From: Jatrophihabitans sp964252635
GTDB lineage: Bacteria; Actinomycetota; Actinomycetes; Mycobacteriales; Jatrophihabitantaceae
DNA: 64,000 nucleotides
Direction of reading: 5' to 3'
Assembly (NCBI RefSeq): GCF_964252635.1
Contig: NZ_CAXUNP010000010.1
Coordinates: 1-64,000 of the forward strand
Part shown: piece after piece, positions 44,849 to 53,255 of the stretch
How the letters are laid out: every line of letters begins with the position of its first letter
How positions within the stretch are numbered: the stretch's first letter is position 1
Notes under the pieces: model-generated
What the model was told of the DNA's origin: nothing
What the model saw: the letters and a program-made list of their open reading frames with translations, nothing else
Database searches by the model: none
Translations under genes and position numbers: made by a program

Positions 44849-46432
44849 GTGAGAAGCGTGTCCGACGACCGGCCCTCGGCCGAGGCTGCGCTGCGCCGGA
44901 CGCTGGACCAGTCCGCCCAGGACGTCGAGAACCGCCCGATCGACGACATCCTGGCCGACGTCGCGCGCGGGCTGGTCGACACCTTGGACAGCGAGTGCGC
45001 GGCCATCGCGGTCTGGGCCGCCGGGGGCGCTTCGGAGGTGTTCGCGGCCGCGGGGGAGGACGCCGACGCGCCCGCCATCTTCGCCCGTCTGCGCGAGGCC
45101 GCCGGGTCCCTGACCGACACCGACGTCGACGTGATCCGCACGCCGCCGGGGCCGACGACCATGGCCCGGATCGTGGCACCCGTCCTGGTGCGCGGCCGCC
45201 GGGCGGGCGCCGTGTACGTCGCCGGCGCGGGCGGGGGAGCGGACTTCGACGACCGCGCGTCGTCGGTAGCCCATTCCGCGGCGGTGGGAGTGGCGGGGCT
45301 CGTCGAGCGTGCGCGCACCGCCGAGGCCAATCGGCGCCGCGAGCGGTGGTTCACCGGCGGCACCGAGATCGCGCGGGCGCTGACCGCCGCCGAGCACCCG
45401 GACCCGCTCACCATGATCGCCGAGCGGGCAGCCGAGATCGCCGACGCGGACGCCGCCATGGTGCTCGGCCCGGCCAGCGCACCGGGCCTGATCACGGTCG
45501 AGGCGGCCGCCGGGATCGGTGCGCAGTGGGCCCGTCAGCAGATCCCCGACCTGCAGGGCGACCACGTGCAGCGGGTGCTCGACGGTGGCCGGGCGATGCG
45601 CATCGACGATCTTGCCGGCGTCACGTCGCGCCCGGACCTGCTCCCGCTCGACACGGTCATGCTCGTACCGATGCACGGCAGCACCGGCTTGCGGGGGGTG
45701 CTCGGCCTCGGCCGTTCGCGTCGAGGGACCTTCACCGAGGCCGAACTGGGCATGGCCGGCATGTTCGCGTCGACCGTCGCGTTGGCGCTCGAGCTGGCCG
45801 AGTCGCAGAGCCACCGCGAGCAGACGGCCCTCGTGCTCGAACGCGACCGCATCGCGCGTGACCTGCACGACCACGTCATCCAGCGGCTCTACGCGATCGG
45901 CCTGACCATCCAGCACGTCAGCTCGATGGCCGGGCAGGAGATCGCCGATCGGCTGCTCGCCGGGGTCACCGACATCGACGCGGCCATCGGCCAGATCCGC
46001 TCCACCATCTTCCGGCTCACGACGCCGATCCTGGGTGCACACGCGTCACTGCGGACCCGCGCCGAGGCACTGGTGGACGAGCTCGAACCGGTGCTGGGTT
46101 ACCGGCCGGCCCTGGTGTCCGAGGGGCCGCTCGATTTCGGCCTCGACGACGACCTGATGGCCGATTGCGAGGCGGTACTGCGCGAGGGCATCACCAACAT
46201 CGCGCGGCACGCCCGGGCGACGCACGCCGAGGTCAGCATCGCGGTCACCGGCGACGACGTGATCATCACGATCAGCGACGACGGACGCGGGCTGGGGGAG
46301 TCCGACCGCCGCAGCGGGCTCGGCAACCTCCGGCGCCGGGCCGAGCAACGCGGCGGCGGCCTCGAGATCCTGCTGAACGGGACGGTCGGGACGAAGCTGG
46401 TGTGGTCGGTCCCGCTCGACCTGCCCGACTGA
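44849..46432 (+). CDS. two-GAF sensor histidine kinase (HisKA_3, DevS/NarL type)
   Basis: 527 residues, no membrane helices. Two GAF-like sensor domains (about 20-160 and 185-320) precede a HisKA_3 dimerisation domain with the phospho-acceptor His340 in ARDLHDHVIQRLYAIGL, and an HATPase with EGITNIARHA, ISDDGRGLG and GLGNLRRRAEQ. The architecture resembles DevS/DosT. A cognate NarL-type response regulator is not adjacent, so it is an orphan in this window. Start GTG at 44849 chosen for the CGAGG eight bases upstream; GTG at 44840 and 44858 are possible. Confidence 0.88.
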   Translation: MRSVSDDRPSAEAALRRTLDQSAQDVENRPIDDILADVARGLVDTLDSECAAIAVWAAGGASEVFAAAGEDADAPAIFARLREAAGSLTDTDVDVIRTPPGPTTMARIVAPVLVRGRRAGAVYVAGAGGGADFDDRASSVAHSAAVGVAGLVERARTAEANRRRERWFTGGTEIARALTAAEHPDPLTMIAERAAEIADADAAMVLGPASAPGLITVEAAAGIGAQWARQQIPDLQGDHVQRVLDGGRAMRIDDLAGVTSRPDLLPLDTVMLVPMHGSTGLRGVLGLGRSRRGTFTEAELGMAGMFASTVALALELAESQSHREQTALVLERDRIARDLHDHVIQRLYAIGLTIQHVSSMAGQEIADRLLAGVTDIDAAIGQIRSTIFRLTTPILGAHASLRTRAEALVDELEPVLGYRPALVSEGPLDFGLDDDLMADCEAVLREGITNIARHARATHAEVSIAVTGDDVIITISDDGRGLGESDRRSGLGNLRRRAEQRGGGLEILLNGTVGTKLVWSVPLDLPD

Positions 46433-46438
46433 CCGGCA

Positions 46439-47194
46439 CTACGCGTCGCGGACCGGACCCGACGGCGTCGGAGCACCGCCGACGAGGTCGTCCCACCGTC
46501 GGCGTACCGGGTCCCACCGACGGTCGAACCCGGCGGCCCGCCGCACCGCCCGCTCACGCCTGCCCGTCGAGTAGAACCACCGGGCCCACGGCGAGGTCGG
46601 TCGCGCGAGCCGGACGGCGCTCACCCACGTCACGGGCGCGAGGAACAACCCGACGAGCGCGGTCGGGTACTTGCCCTTGAACGCCGTGACGGCCACGAGC
46701 AGCAGATGCAGGACCAGCACGACGAGCACACTGCCTCGGACGGCGACCTCGGTGTCGGACAGGCCGCTGACCGGCGAGACGCCGATGACCGCAAGGGCGA
46801 CGCACGCCGTGGCGAGGGTGACCACGTTGACCGACAGCTGCCCCTCCTGGGTCCAGTAGTCGTCATCGAGATGCAGGATCATCGCGAACTCGTCCAGCAC
46901 CAACGATGCGCCGACTCCGACGAAGGCGGCGGCGAGGTAGGCCCAGGGCGACCGCGCCTGGGCACCCACCGCGACGAACGCACCCACGACCAGCAGCACG
47001 ATCCCGGGCGTCGAATGGTGCAGGTGCACGCCGCCTTCGCTGACGTCCTGGAACGGGCCCTTGCCCGCCCGGATCGTGCGAGTGATCGTGCGCGTGACGC
47101 AGAACGTCAGTACGAGCGCGACGAAGCTCAACAGCAGCGGTCCCTTCGCGCCGTGGACCACTTCGTCGTGCCACCAGTCCGACACCCACGCCAT
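46439..47194 (-). CDS. integral membrane protein, function unknown
   Basis: 251 residues with about five to six membrane segments (near 18-35, 62-80, 83-105, 120-140, 147-168 and 175-195). A conserved-looking VHLHHSTPGI lies just before the second segment and DEFAMILHLDDDYW after the third; histidines and acidic residues of this kind could bind metal, but no known family is evident to me. The C-terminal tail is basic and cytosolic. ATG at 47194. It is convergent with the histidine kinase, 6 bases between stops. Confidence 0.75.
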   Translation of the reverse strand: MAWVSDWWHDEVVHGAKGPLLLSFVALVLTFCVTRTITRTIRAGKGPFQDVSEGGVHLHHSTPGIVLLVVGAFVAVGAQARSPWAYLAAAFVGVGASLVLDEFAMILHLDDDYWTQEGQLSVNVVTLATACVALAVIGVSPVSGLSDTEVAVRGSVLVVLVLHLLLVAVTAFKGKYPTALVGLFLAPVTWVSAVRLARPTSPWARWFYSTGRRERAVRRAAGFDRRWDPVRRRWDDLVGGAPTPSGPVRDA

Positions 47195-47311
47195 CGTCCG
47201 AGCCTAGAACGCCGGTGACGTGAGCAGCAGTCGACGCATTCGCCTCGATGATCGGTTCGAGAATCCCGGCTCGGGACCACGGATCGGCGCCGAGCGGCGT
47301 CTAATCCCTAC

Positions 47312-47833
47312 GTGGGGAACCCCGAGTTCGAAGACTTCGCCCGGCGCGAGCTGGACGGTTTGCTCCGCTACGCCACCGTCCTCGCGGGGGACCGCGAGCT
47401 GGCCGGCGACCTCGTCCAGGACGTCCTGCTGAAGGCGTATCGGAAGTGGTCGCTGGTGGCCGCGGCCGAACACCCTCGCGCCTACGTCCGGACGATGGTC
47501 ACGCGGGCCTACCTGTCGTGGCGGCGCAGCTGGTCGACCCGCAACGTCGTGCTGCCGTTCGACGAACTGCCCGAGGGGCCGCCGACCGGCGATCACGCCG
47601 GCTCGGTCGTCGATCGCGACGCGATGCTGCGCCGGCTCGCAGAGCTGCCACGGCGTCAACGCAGCGTCCTCGTGCTGCGCTACTACGAACACCTCACCGA
47701 CGCCGAGATCGCCGACGTACTCGGCTGCTCGGCCGTCACCGTGCGCGGTTACGCCGCACGTGCCCTGGCCAGCCTGCGTGCCGACTCGGCACCCGTGCTG
47801 GTCACTTCCACCGTCCCGACGGAGCGCTCATGA
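47312..47833 (+). CDS. SigE-family ECF RNA polymerase sigma factor
   Basis: 173 residues with region 2 (FARRELDGLLRYATVLAGDRELAGDLVQDVLLKAYRKW, given here by position about 6-45) and region 4 (LAELPRRQRSVLVLRYYEHLTDAEIADVLGCSAVTVRGYAARALASL, about 105-155). This pattern is that of the actinobacterial SigE/TIGR02983 group. GTG at 47312. A CGTCTAA stretch at 47298 with GGGACC about 19 bases earlier could be an ECF-type promoter, but the spacing is long. ATGA overlap with the next gene, its probable anti-sigma partner. Confidence 0.9.
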   Translation: MGNPEFEDFARRELDGLLRYATVLAGDRELAGDLVQDVLLKAYRKWSLVAAAEHPRAYVRTMVTRAYLSWRRSWSTRNVVLPFDELPEGPPTGDHAGSVVDRDAMLRRLAELPRRQRSVLVLRYYEHLTDAEIADVLGCSAVTVRGYAARALASLRADSAPVLVTSTVPTERS

Positions 47834-48606
47834 ACACCGAGAACCTGCTCACCGACCTGTTCGCCGACCAGGCGGACGGTCGTCCCGAACCCGGCCCGGT
47901 ACTCGAGGCCGTGCACACCCGGATCGCCCGGCAGCGCCGGGTGACGGTCACCCGGGCGACGACCGTCCTGGCGGCAGCAGCCGCGGTCGCCGCTGTGGCC
48001 GGCGGGAACACCGTGGCGACGGAACCGTCCGGCTTCCACGCGGGTCCCGCAGCCGGGACGGGCGCGGTGAGCTCGTCGACTCCTGCTTCCACCGCAGCGA
48101 TGTCACCGTCCTCGACCACGGCACCTTTGCCGTCCTCGACCGCGCCGTCGCCGCGCACGTCCGGCCCCGCGCGTGTCAGGGTGGCCGACAGCGGTGGGTA
48201 CTCGACGATCAACGCCGGCTGGTTGCCCGGTCCGGCCACACCCGATCCGGCCGGCACCTCGGTGCAACCCGGCTTCGAGGAACGGGACTGGACCGTGATG
48301 GTGGACGGTGTCGCGATGGACGTCATCATCTGGACCGAGTCGGGATCGCTGCCGAGCCGGGTCCAGGCGACCGGCGGCAGGCCCGACTACCGCGCCATCA
48401 CGGTGAACGGTCACCCCGGCCGCGAGTTCGTCGCGAAGAACGTCACCGTCGTCGCGTTCGACCTGGGCAACGGCACGATCGCCTACGCCGGCCCGAGCGT
48501 CGAGCGCACGACGGCGAAGGTGACCACCGCACGGATCAGCGCGATCGCCAGGAAGGTCGCCGTCAACATGCAGTTCCACCGTCACGACCCGATCCCGAGC
48601 CGGTGA
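47830..48606 (+). CDS. single-pass membrane protein, probable anti-sigma partner
   Basis: 258 residues. A short cytosolic N-terminus (about 1-38) precedes one membrane helix (VLAAAAAVAAVAGG, about 44-58), a Ser/Thr/Pro-rich extracellular linker and an outer domain (about 115-258) without a known fold. The layout is that of membrane anti-sigma factors, although the zinc HxxxCxxC motif is absent. Four-base overlap with the sigma gene supports the pairing. No enzyme motif seen. Function as anti-sigma is inference. Confidence 0.75.
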   Translation: MNTENLLTDLFADQADGRPEPGPVLEAVHTRIARQRRVTVTRATTVLAAAAAVAAVAGGNTVATEPSGFHAGPAAGTGAVSSSTPASTAAMSPSSTTAPLPSSTAPSPRTSGPARVRVADSGGYSTINAGWLPGPATPDPAGTSVQPGFEERDWTVMVDGVAMDVIIWTESGSLPSRVQATGGRPDYRAITVNGHPGREFVAKNVTVVAFDLGNGTIAYAGPSVERTTAKVTTARISAIARKVAVNMQFHRHDPIPSR

Positions 48607-48652
48607 GTCGACGGGGTCGAGGCAGCGAGGTCGGCGCCGATACCCTCGACAC

Positions 48653-48961
48653 GTGATCAAGTCAGCCACCTCGGTCCTCGCCGCAGTCGCCGTGCTGTCC
48701 CTGGCTGCGTGCGGGTCGAGCGGGGGAGCGTCGTCGTCCACAGCGAAGCAGCAACTGGCACTGATGGCCGGAGTGCCGTCCCCGCCGCAGCAGATCGCGG
48801 CCAACTGGACGGCCTGGAAGTCCTACCTGTCGCTGGTGCTCACGGATTCGGCCAAGCCCGGGGCCGGCTCGTCGCTGGCCAGCACCTTGAGCGGGCCCAC
48901 CACGAAGGTGGAGTCGTCGCGCACAAAGCTGGAGAACTACGCCTTCGCCCACTGCTCGTAG
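48653..48961 (+). CDS. small lipoprotein
   Basis: 102 residues. A lipoprotein signal ends LSLAACGSS (lipidated Cys20), then a Ser/Gly linker and a mostly helical domain of about 65 residues with KQQLALMAGVPSPPQQIAANW. No family recognised. It follows the ECF sigma/anti-sigma pair by 46 bases, so it may be part of the same envelope-stress regulon. GTG at 48653. Confidence 0.7.
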   Translation: MIKSATSVLAAVAVLSLAACGSSGGASSSTAKQQLALMAGVPSPPQQIAANWTAWKSYLSLVLTDSAKPGAGSSLASTLSGPTTKVESSRTKLENYAFAHCS

Positions 48962-48978
48962 GCCGAGGCGCGCGCAGC

Positions 48979-49440
48979 ATGACCGATGTGGAGATCCGGG
49001 ACGCGAACGACGCCGATGCCGGTGAGATCCTGACCCTGCAGCGAGCGGCCTGGGTGCCGGAAGCTCAACGTCACGGTTGGTTCTTCATCCCGCCGCTGGT
49101 GCAGACCCTGGACGAGTTGCGGGCCGACGTCGCCGAGCAGACGGTGTTGGTCGCGGTGGCCGGGCATCGCATCGTGGCGACCGTGCGCGGCGCCCTCGTG
49201 GGGACGGACTGGTACGTCGGCCGCCTCGGTGTGGTTCCGGACCGGCAGCGCGACGGGCTGGGCCGGCTCATGCTGGCCGCGATCGAGGCGCGGGCGCCAC
49301 AGTCCGCCACCCGCTTCACCCTGACGACCGGCCCGAAGAGTGTCGAGAACATCGCCTTCTACGAGCGCCACGGGTACCACCGCGTCGCAGGCGGTGACGA
49401 GCTCGTCCATCTCGCGAAGGACGCCAGGCCGACCGTCTGA
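48979..49440 (+). CDS. GNAT-family N-acetyltransferase
   Basis: 153 residues. The acetyl-CoA motif A is visible as GRLGVVPDRQRDGLGRLMLAAIE (residues about 86-108, R/QxxGxG/A as RQRDGLG), with ENIAFYERHGYHRVA as the conserved C-terminal strand-helix. Substrate unknown. ATG at 48979 lies 17 bases after the lipoprotein gene. Sure of the fold. Confidence 0.87.
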   Translation: MTDVEIRDANDADAGEILTLQRAAWVPEAQRHGWFFIPPLVQTLDELRADVAEQTVLVAVAGHRIVATVRGALVGTDWYVGRLGVVPDRQRDGLGRLMLAAIEARAPQSATRFTLTTGPKSVENIAFYERHGYHRVAGGDELVHLAKDARPTV

Positions 49441-49751
49441 ATCGGTGACTGACATAACGTATGCGGAGGCTGCTGAGCCCGTGATCCAGGGGGCTAAGGC
49501 ACGGCCGAGCGGGCGGCCCACCTCGAGGCCGATCAGTCGAGGCCAATCACCGGTGTCGCCGGTCAGCCGCGATGCGCACGGCGCGCCTCGTGGCGGTGCA
49601 TTGATCGAGACGCGTTCTGCAGGTCTGTGGACCGGTGCAGTGCGTGTCGATCACGGCTGCGTGGCGAGACGACGGCGAGACTCGGCCGGGAGCAACCGGC
49701 CACAGCCTCGCGGCGGTGCACCGTCCCGTCGCGCCGATAATGCATATTATG
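49441..49751. other. 311-bp gene-free region
   Basis: No open frame here has coding bias or a family match. It holds TGACATAACGTATGC near the left end and, on the other strand near the right end (about 49755-49741), TGACATAATATGCA, two similar AT-richer blocks in opposite orientation. GTGGCGGTGCA also recurs in variant form. It separates two GNAT genes and is probably regulatory or decayed sequence. Confidence 0.5.
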
Positions 49752-50309
49752 TCATTCAGGGAGGACGGGAGCCGGTCCGTCGGCTTCGGCCCTGGCGACT
49801 CCCAGGTCGCACCGGTACCGGGTCCCCCGCTCACCACCCAGTTCCGACGGGTCCGCCGCGCCGACCGCCACGAAGCCGGTCTTGGTCAGCACCTTCTGCG
49901 AAGCGACGTTGTCGTCGGACGCGGCTGCGGTCAGGGTCTGCACGGCGAAGCGGCTCGACGCGATGACGCACAACTCGCGCACGGCCGCCGTGGCGACGCC
50001 CCGACCGGCGACGCGCTCCGCCAGCCGGTACCCGACCGTGGCGCCACCGTCCGCGCAGTCGTAGAGATTGAACCGGCCGAGGACCTCGCCGCTGTCGTTC
50101 ATCAGGAGGAAGAAGGCGCAGTCGCCCGCCTCCTGCTCGGCGAGCGCGGCGCTGTGCCGCGCCGGGAAGTCGGCGAAGTACGCATCGCCGCGGTCGGAGA
50201 TCGAACGGGCGAAGTAGGCCCGGTTGTCGCGCTCGAAGGCCAGCACCGCCTCCGCATGCTCCGCCCGGAGTGGTTCGAGCCTGCACACCGGACAACCTTC
50301 GCACGACAT
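49752..50309 (-). CDS. GNAT-family N-acetyltransferase (RimJ/RimL-like)
   Basis: 185 residues. FARSISDRGDAYF, GEVLGRFNLYDCADGGATVGYRLAERVAGRGVATAAV (motif A, residues about 88-122) and SQKVLTKTGFVAVGAA resemble the RimJ/RimL branch that acetylates protein N-termini or small amines. The N-terminus MSCEGCPVCRLEPL carries three spaced cysteines, unusual for GNATs, if the ATG at 50309 is the true start; GTG at 50288 would remove two of them. Divergent from the APH-fold gene, about 95 bases apart. Confidence 0.82.
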   Translation of the reverse strand: MSCEGCPVCRLEPLRAEHAEAVLAFERDNRAYFARSISDRGDAYFADFPARHSAALAEQEAGDCAFFLLMNDSGEVLGRFNLYDCADGGATVGYRLAERVAGRGVATAAVRELCVIASSRFAVQTLTAAASDDNVASQKVLTKTGFVAVGAADPSELGGERGTRYRCDLGVARAEADGPAPVLPE

Positions 50310-50404
50310 CCGAGAGCAGAGCACGCGGCCGACGCCGACCTGGGCGGCGCAACCCGTTCGCGTCCCGGATCTACGCTCCACGACGTGACGGTCGACGGGT
50401 GCTG

Positions 50405-51328
50405 ATGCACGACGACGAGCTGCCGCTCACCGACGAGACGGTGCGGGCGCTGCTGCGTCGCGACGCGCCGGAGCTCGCTCATCGACCGCTGCAGCGGTTG
50501 GACGTCGTTGGATCGTCGAACGTCCTCTACCGGCTGGGCGACGACCTCGTGGTGCGGCTCCCCCGCCAACGCGGTGGCTCGGCGTCGATCACGGCCGAGG
50601 CCACGTGGTCGCGATGGTTGGCCCCACGCGTAGCGGTTGCCGTGCCCGAGGTGGTCGTGGTCGGCGAGCCCGACGCCGCGTACCCCGAACGGTGGTCGGT
50701 CGTCTCCTGGATCGAAGGTGAGACACCGGCCGTCCCGCTGCCCGTCGGCACGTCGACCACCGCATTCGCCGTCGAGCTCGGCGAGGTCGTTCGGCAACTC
50801 AGGGCGCTGCCGGTGCCGCCCGAGGCCGCCGCCGACCCGGCTCTGGTGTCCTACCGGGCCGGTCGGCTGCGCGACGTCCGCGACGAGATCGACCGCTGGC
50901 TCGCCCGCTGCCACGAGGTGCCGGGCCTCGAGCTCGATCTCGCCGCCGCGCGGCGCTATTGGGCGTCGACGGCCGAGCTGCCCGAACCCGCCGTTGCTCC
51001 GACATGGGTGCACACCGACCTGCTCGCCGAGAACGTGCTCGTTCGCGGGCCGGATGCGCAGGATCGGACGCTCGCCGGAGTGCTCGACCTGGGCGGCCTC
51101 GCCGTCGGACGACCGGCGGTCGGACCGGTCGGGGCCTGGGAACTGTTCGGCCCGGCCGACCGTGAGGTGTTCCGCAGGACGGTCGGCGTCGGTGACGACG
51201 AATGGCAAGTGGCCCGGGCCTGGGCCTTCGCCATCGCGGTGATGACGCTCCCGTACTACTGGCGCACCATGCCCCGCCGTTGCCGCCATCGCCTCGTCGC
51301 CGCCCGAGCCGTGCTCGACGACGTCTGA
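50405..51328 (+). CDS. aminoglycoside phosphotransferase (APH)-fold protein, degenerate
   Basis: 307 residues of the APH/kinase-like fold, in the group near macrolide and choline kinases. The N-lobe has SSNVLYRLGDDLVVRLPR; the catalytic loop is WVHTDLLAENVLV with His, Asp and Asn in place. The metal-binding Asp is kept in GVLDLGGLAVG, but the following GDPAxD motif reads GRPAVGP, losing both aspartates. It may still phosphorylate something or may be inactive. ATG at 50405; no ribosome site stands out. Substrate unknown; resistance should not be assumed. Confidence 0.82.
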   Translation: MHDDELPLTDETVRALLRRDAPELAHRPLQRLDVVGSSNVLYRLGDDLVVRLPRQRGGSASITAEATWSRWLAPRVAVAVPEVVVVGEPDAAYPERWSVVSWIEGETPAVPLPVGTSTTAFAVELGEVVRQLRALPVPPEAAADPALVSYRAGRLRDVRDEIDRWLARCHEVPGLELDLAAARRYWASTAELPEPAVAPTWVHTDLLAENVLVRGPDAQDRTLAGVLDLGGLAVGRPAVGPVGAWELFGPADREVFRRTVGVGDDEWQVARAWAFAIAVMTLPYYWRTMPRRCRHRLVAARAVLDDV

Positions 51329-51404
51329 TCACGTCACCGAGCAGCGATCGGCACCGTGCGTAATGCGCAGGTCATCCGCTCGGGTGCGTGCTTCGATGAC
51401 GGTC

Positions 51405-52454
51405 ATGACGCAGCCGCTCCTCCATCCGCCGAAGGCCTCGCCCGGAGACAGGATCGCGGTCCTGTCTCCGTCGTTCGCGGCACCGGGCGCGTTCCCGGCT
51501 GTCCACGAGCAGGCCATGCAGCGGCTGACCGAGCTGACCGGATTGGTGCCGGTCGAGTACCCGACCACGCGGCAGCTGGACGCGCCTCCCGAGGCCCGCG
51601 CGGCGGACGTCAACGCCGCGTTCGCGGACCCCGGGATACGAGGGGTGCTGGGCACCATCGGCGGCGAGGACGAGATCCGGGTGATCCCCCACCTGGACGC
51701 GGAGCTCGTCCGCGCCGACCCCAAGCCGTTCCTCGGGTACAGCGACAACTGGAACCTGCACAACTGGCTGTGGACCAACGGGGTCGCGAGCTTCTACGGC
51801 GGCTCGTCCCAGGTGCAGCTCGGCCCCGGGCCGCACGTCGACCCCATCCATGCCGCCTCGTTGCGCGCCGCGCTGATCACCGGAGAGTCGCTCGAAATCC
51901 TCGACCCCGGCGAGTCGGAGGACGTCGGTGTGCCGTGGGACGACCCGCGTGCCCTGACCACGTTCGGCGAGCGGGAGGTCACCGAGCCGTGGACGTGGAG
52001 CGGCCCGCCGCGTCCGGTCACCGGTAGGTCGTGGGGCGGGTGCATCGAGGTCATCGAATGGGTGCTCACCGCCGGCCGCTTCCCCGCGGCACCGGATGTG
52101 CTGGCCGGTGGGGTGCTGCTGCTGGAGACGTCGGAGGAGCTGTTGCCCGCGCAGAACGTGGGGTGGATCGTCCGTTCCCTCGGTGAGCGGGGGCTCGTCG
52201 GCGCGGTCGATGCCGTGCTGGTTGCCCGGCCGCCCGTGTCCGACTTCCGGACAAGACCCGATGCCGTCGAACGCGCGCGACTCCGCGCGGAACAGGCCGC
52301 CGTGGTGATCGAGATGATCAACAGCTACAACGACCAGGCCGTGGTCTGCGTCGGCGTGCCGTTCGGCCATACCCGACCCCAGTGGGTCCTCCCCCACGGC
52401 GGCGAGATCACCGTCGACGGCGCGCAGCGGCGCGTGTTCGCCGACTACTCCTGA
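51405..52454 (+). CDS. S66-family peptidase (MccF/LD-carboxypeptidase-like)
   Basis: 349 residues. Serine nucleophile in the nucleophile elbow GYSDNW, Glu in LLLETSEE and His in FGHTRPQ form the Ser-Glu-His triad of S66. Members trim the L,D-bond of muropeptides (LdcA) or hydrolyse peptidyl-adenylates such as processed microcin C (MccF); the WNLHNWLW stretch after the serine looks more MccF-like. ATG at 51405, alternative at 51396. Cytosolic. It follows the APH-fold gene after 76 bases. Confidence 0.86.
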   Translation: MTQPLLHPPKASPGDRIAVLSPSFAAPGAFPAVHEQAMQRLTELTGLVPVEYPTTRQLDAPPEARAADVNAAFADPGIRGVLGTIGGEDEIRVIPHLDAELVRADPKPFLGYSDNWNLHNWLWTNGVASFYGGSSQVQLGPGPHVDPIHAASLRAALITGESLEILDPGESEDVGVPWDDPRALTTFGEREVTEPWTWSGPPRPVTGRSWGGCIEVIEWVLTAGRFPAAPDVLAGGVLLLETSEELLPAQNVGWIVRSLGERGLVGAVDAVLVARPPVSDFRTRPDAVERARLRAEQAAVVIEMINSYNDQAVVCVGVPFGHTRPQWVLPHGGEITVDGAQRRVFADYS

Positions 52455-52468
52455 CGGCCCGGAACGGA

Positions 52469-53209
52469 TCAGGCGACGAGCAGGCGAAGACCGAAGTCCG
52501 CCGAGTCGAGGCCGGCGAGGTCGGCGTTGCGTTCGGCCCACCGACCGGTCGCGAGGTCGTCGCGCAGATCGTGGACCACGCGCTGCTCGACGGCGCCTCC
52601 GACCTTGCCCCAGACCGACATCCCCCGGCGTACCTGCTCGTCGAGGTAGGCCTCCGGACGACGCCAGTACGCCTCGAACATGCCGTCCGCACAGTCCCAG
52701 GGGATGGGCACCGGTTCGGCGTGGGCCCCGATGACGCCGACGAGCTCGGTCAGCGATGGCCACCCGGTGTACAGCACTGCCGCCTCGGGCAGGTAGTCGC
52801 GCAACAACCAGAAGCGGTTCCGCCACGTCTCGTTGCTGCCGTCGAAGGTCAGCACCACGACGCGACGAGCGACGCGGCGCATCTCCCGCAGACCCGCGAT
52901 CGGGTCCGGCCAGTGGTGGATGGTGCTGACGGCCATGGCCGCGTCGAAGCTCCGGTCCGGGAACGGCAGCTCGCTCGCGCCCGCGGTCACGCACCGCGCT
53001 GCGTCAGGTGCCCGCTGCGCGCGCATGACCTCGGACGGCTCCACCGCCGTGACGTCGCGGTCGGGTGGCTCGTAGGAGCCGGTGCCCGCTCCCACGTTGA
53101 CCACGGTCCGCGCGTCGCCCAACGCCGCCCAGATCTGCGCGGCGAACCGCGGGTCTGTGCGACGCGTGGCCGCGTACGTGATGCCGATGGTGTCGTACAG
53201 CTCGGGCAC
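52469..53209 (-). CDS. class I SAM-dependent methyltransferase
   Basis: 246 residues. YDTIGITYAATRRTDPRF is the usual N-terminal cap of the UbiE-like actinobacterial group; motif I is VVNVGAGTGSYE, then VTAVEPSEVM, FDAAMAVSTIHHWPD and RRVARRVVVLTFD. GTG at 53209 is preceded by GGGAGG at 7 bases, which decides the start against the upstream extension to 53281. Substrate unknown. The gap before it holds the palindrome CGATATATCG. Confidence 0.83.
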   Translation of the reverse strand: MPELYDTIGITYAATRRTDPRFAAQIWAALGDARTVVNVGAGTGSYEPPDRDVTAVEPSEVMRAQRAPDAARCVTAGASELPFPDRSFDAAMAVSTIHHWPDPIAGLREMRRVARRVVVLTFDGSNETWRNRFWLLRDYLPEAAVLYTGWPSLTELVGVIGAHAEPVPIPWDCADGMFEAYWRRPEAYLDEQVRRGMSVWGKVGGAVEQRVVHDLRDDLATGRWAERNADLAGLDSADFGLRLLVA

Positions 53210-53240
53210 GGCCAGCCTCCCACCTATCGACCTATCACTG

Positions 53241-53250
53241 CGATATATCG
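53241..53250. promoter_or_regulatory. AT-rich palindrome CGATATATCG
   Basis: Perfect 10-base palindrome in the 46-base gap upstream of the methyltransferase. On the minus strand it is followed by GTGATAGGTCGATAGG, repeating CGATA. In so GC-rich a genome this suggests a promoter -10 region or an operator. Confidence 0.45.
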
Positions 53251-53255
53251 AAACG

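Noticed and set aside
49547..49837. 96-residue minus-strand open frame in the gap between GNAT genes
   Set aside because: No coding bias or family, and it overlaps the end of the real GNAT gene in another frame.
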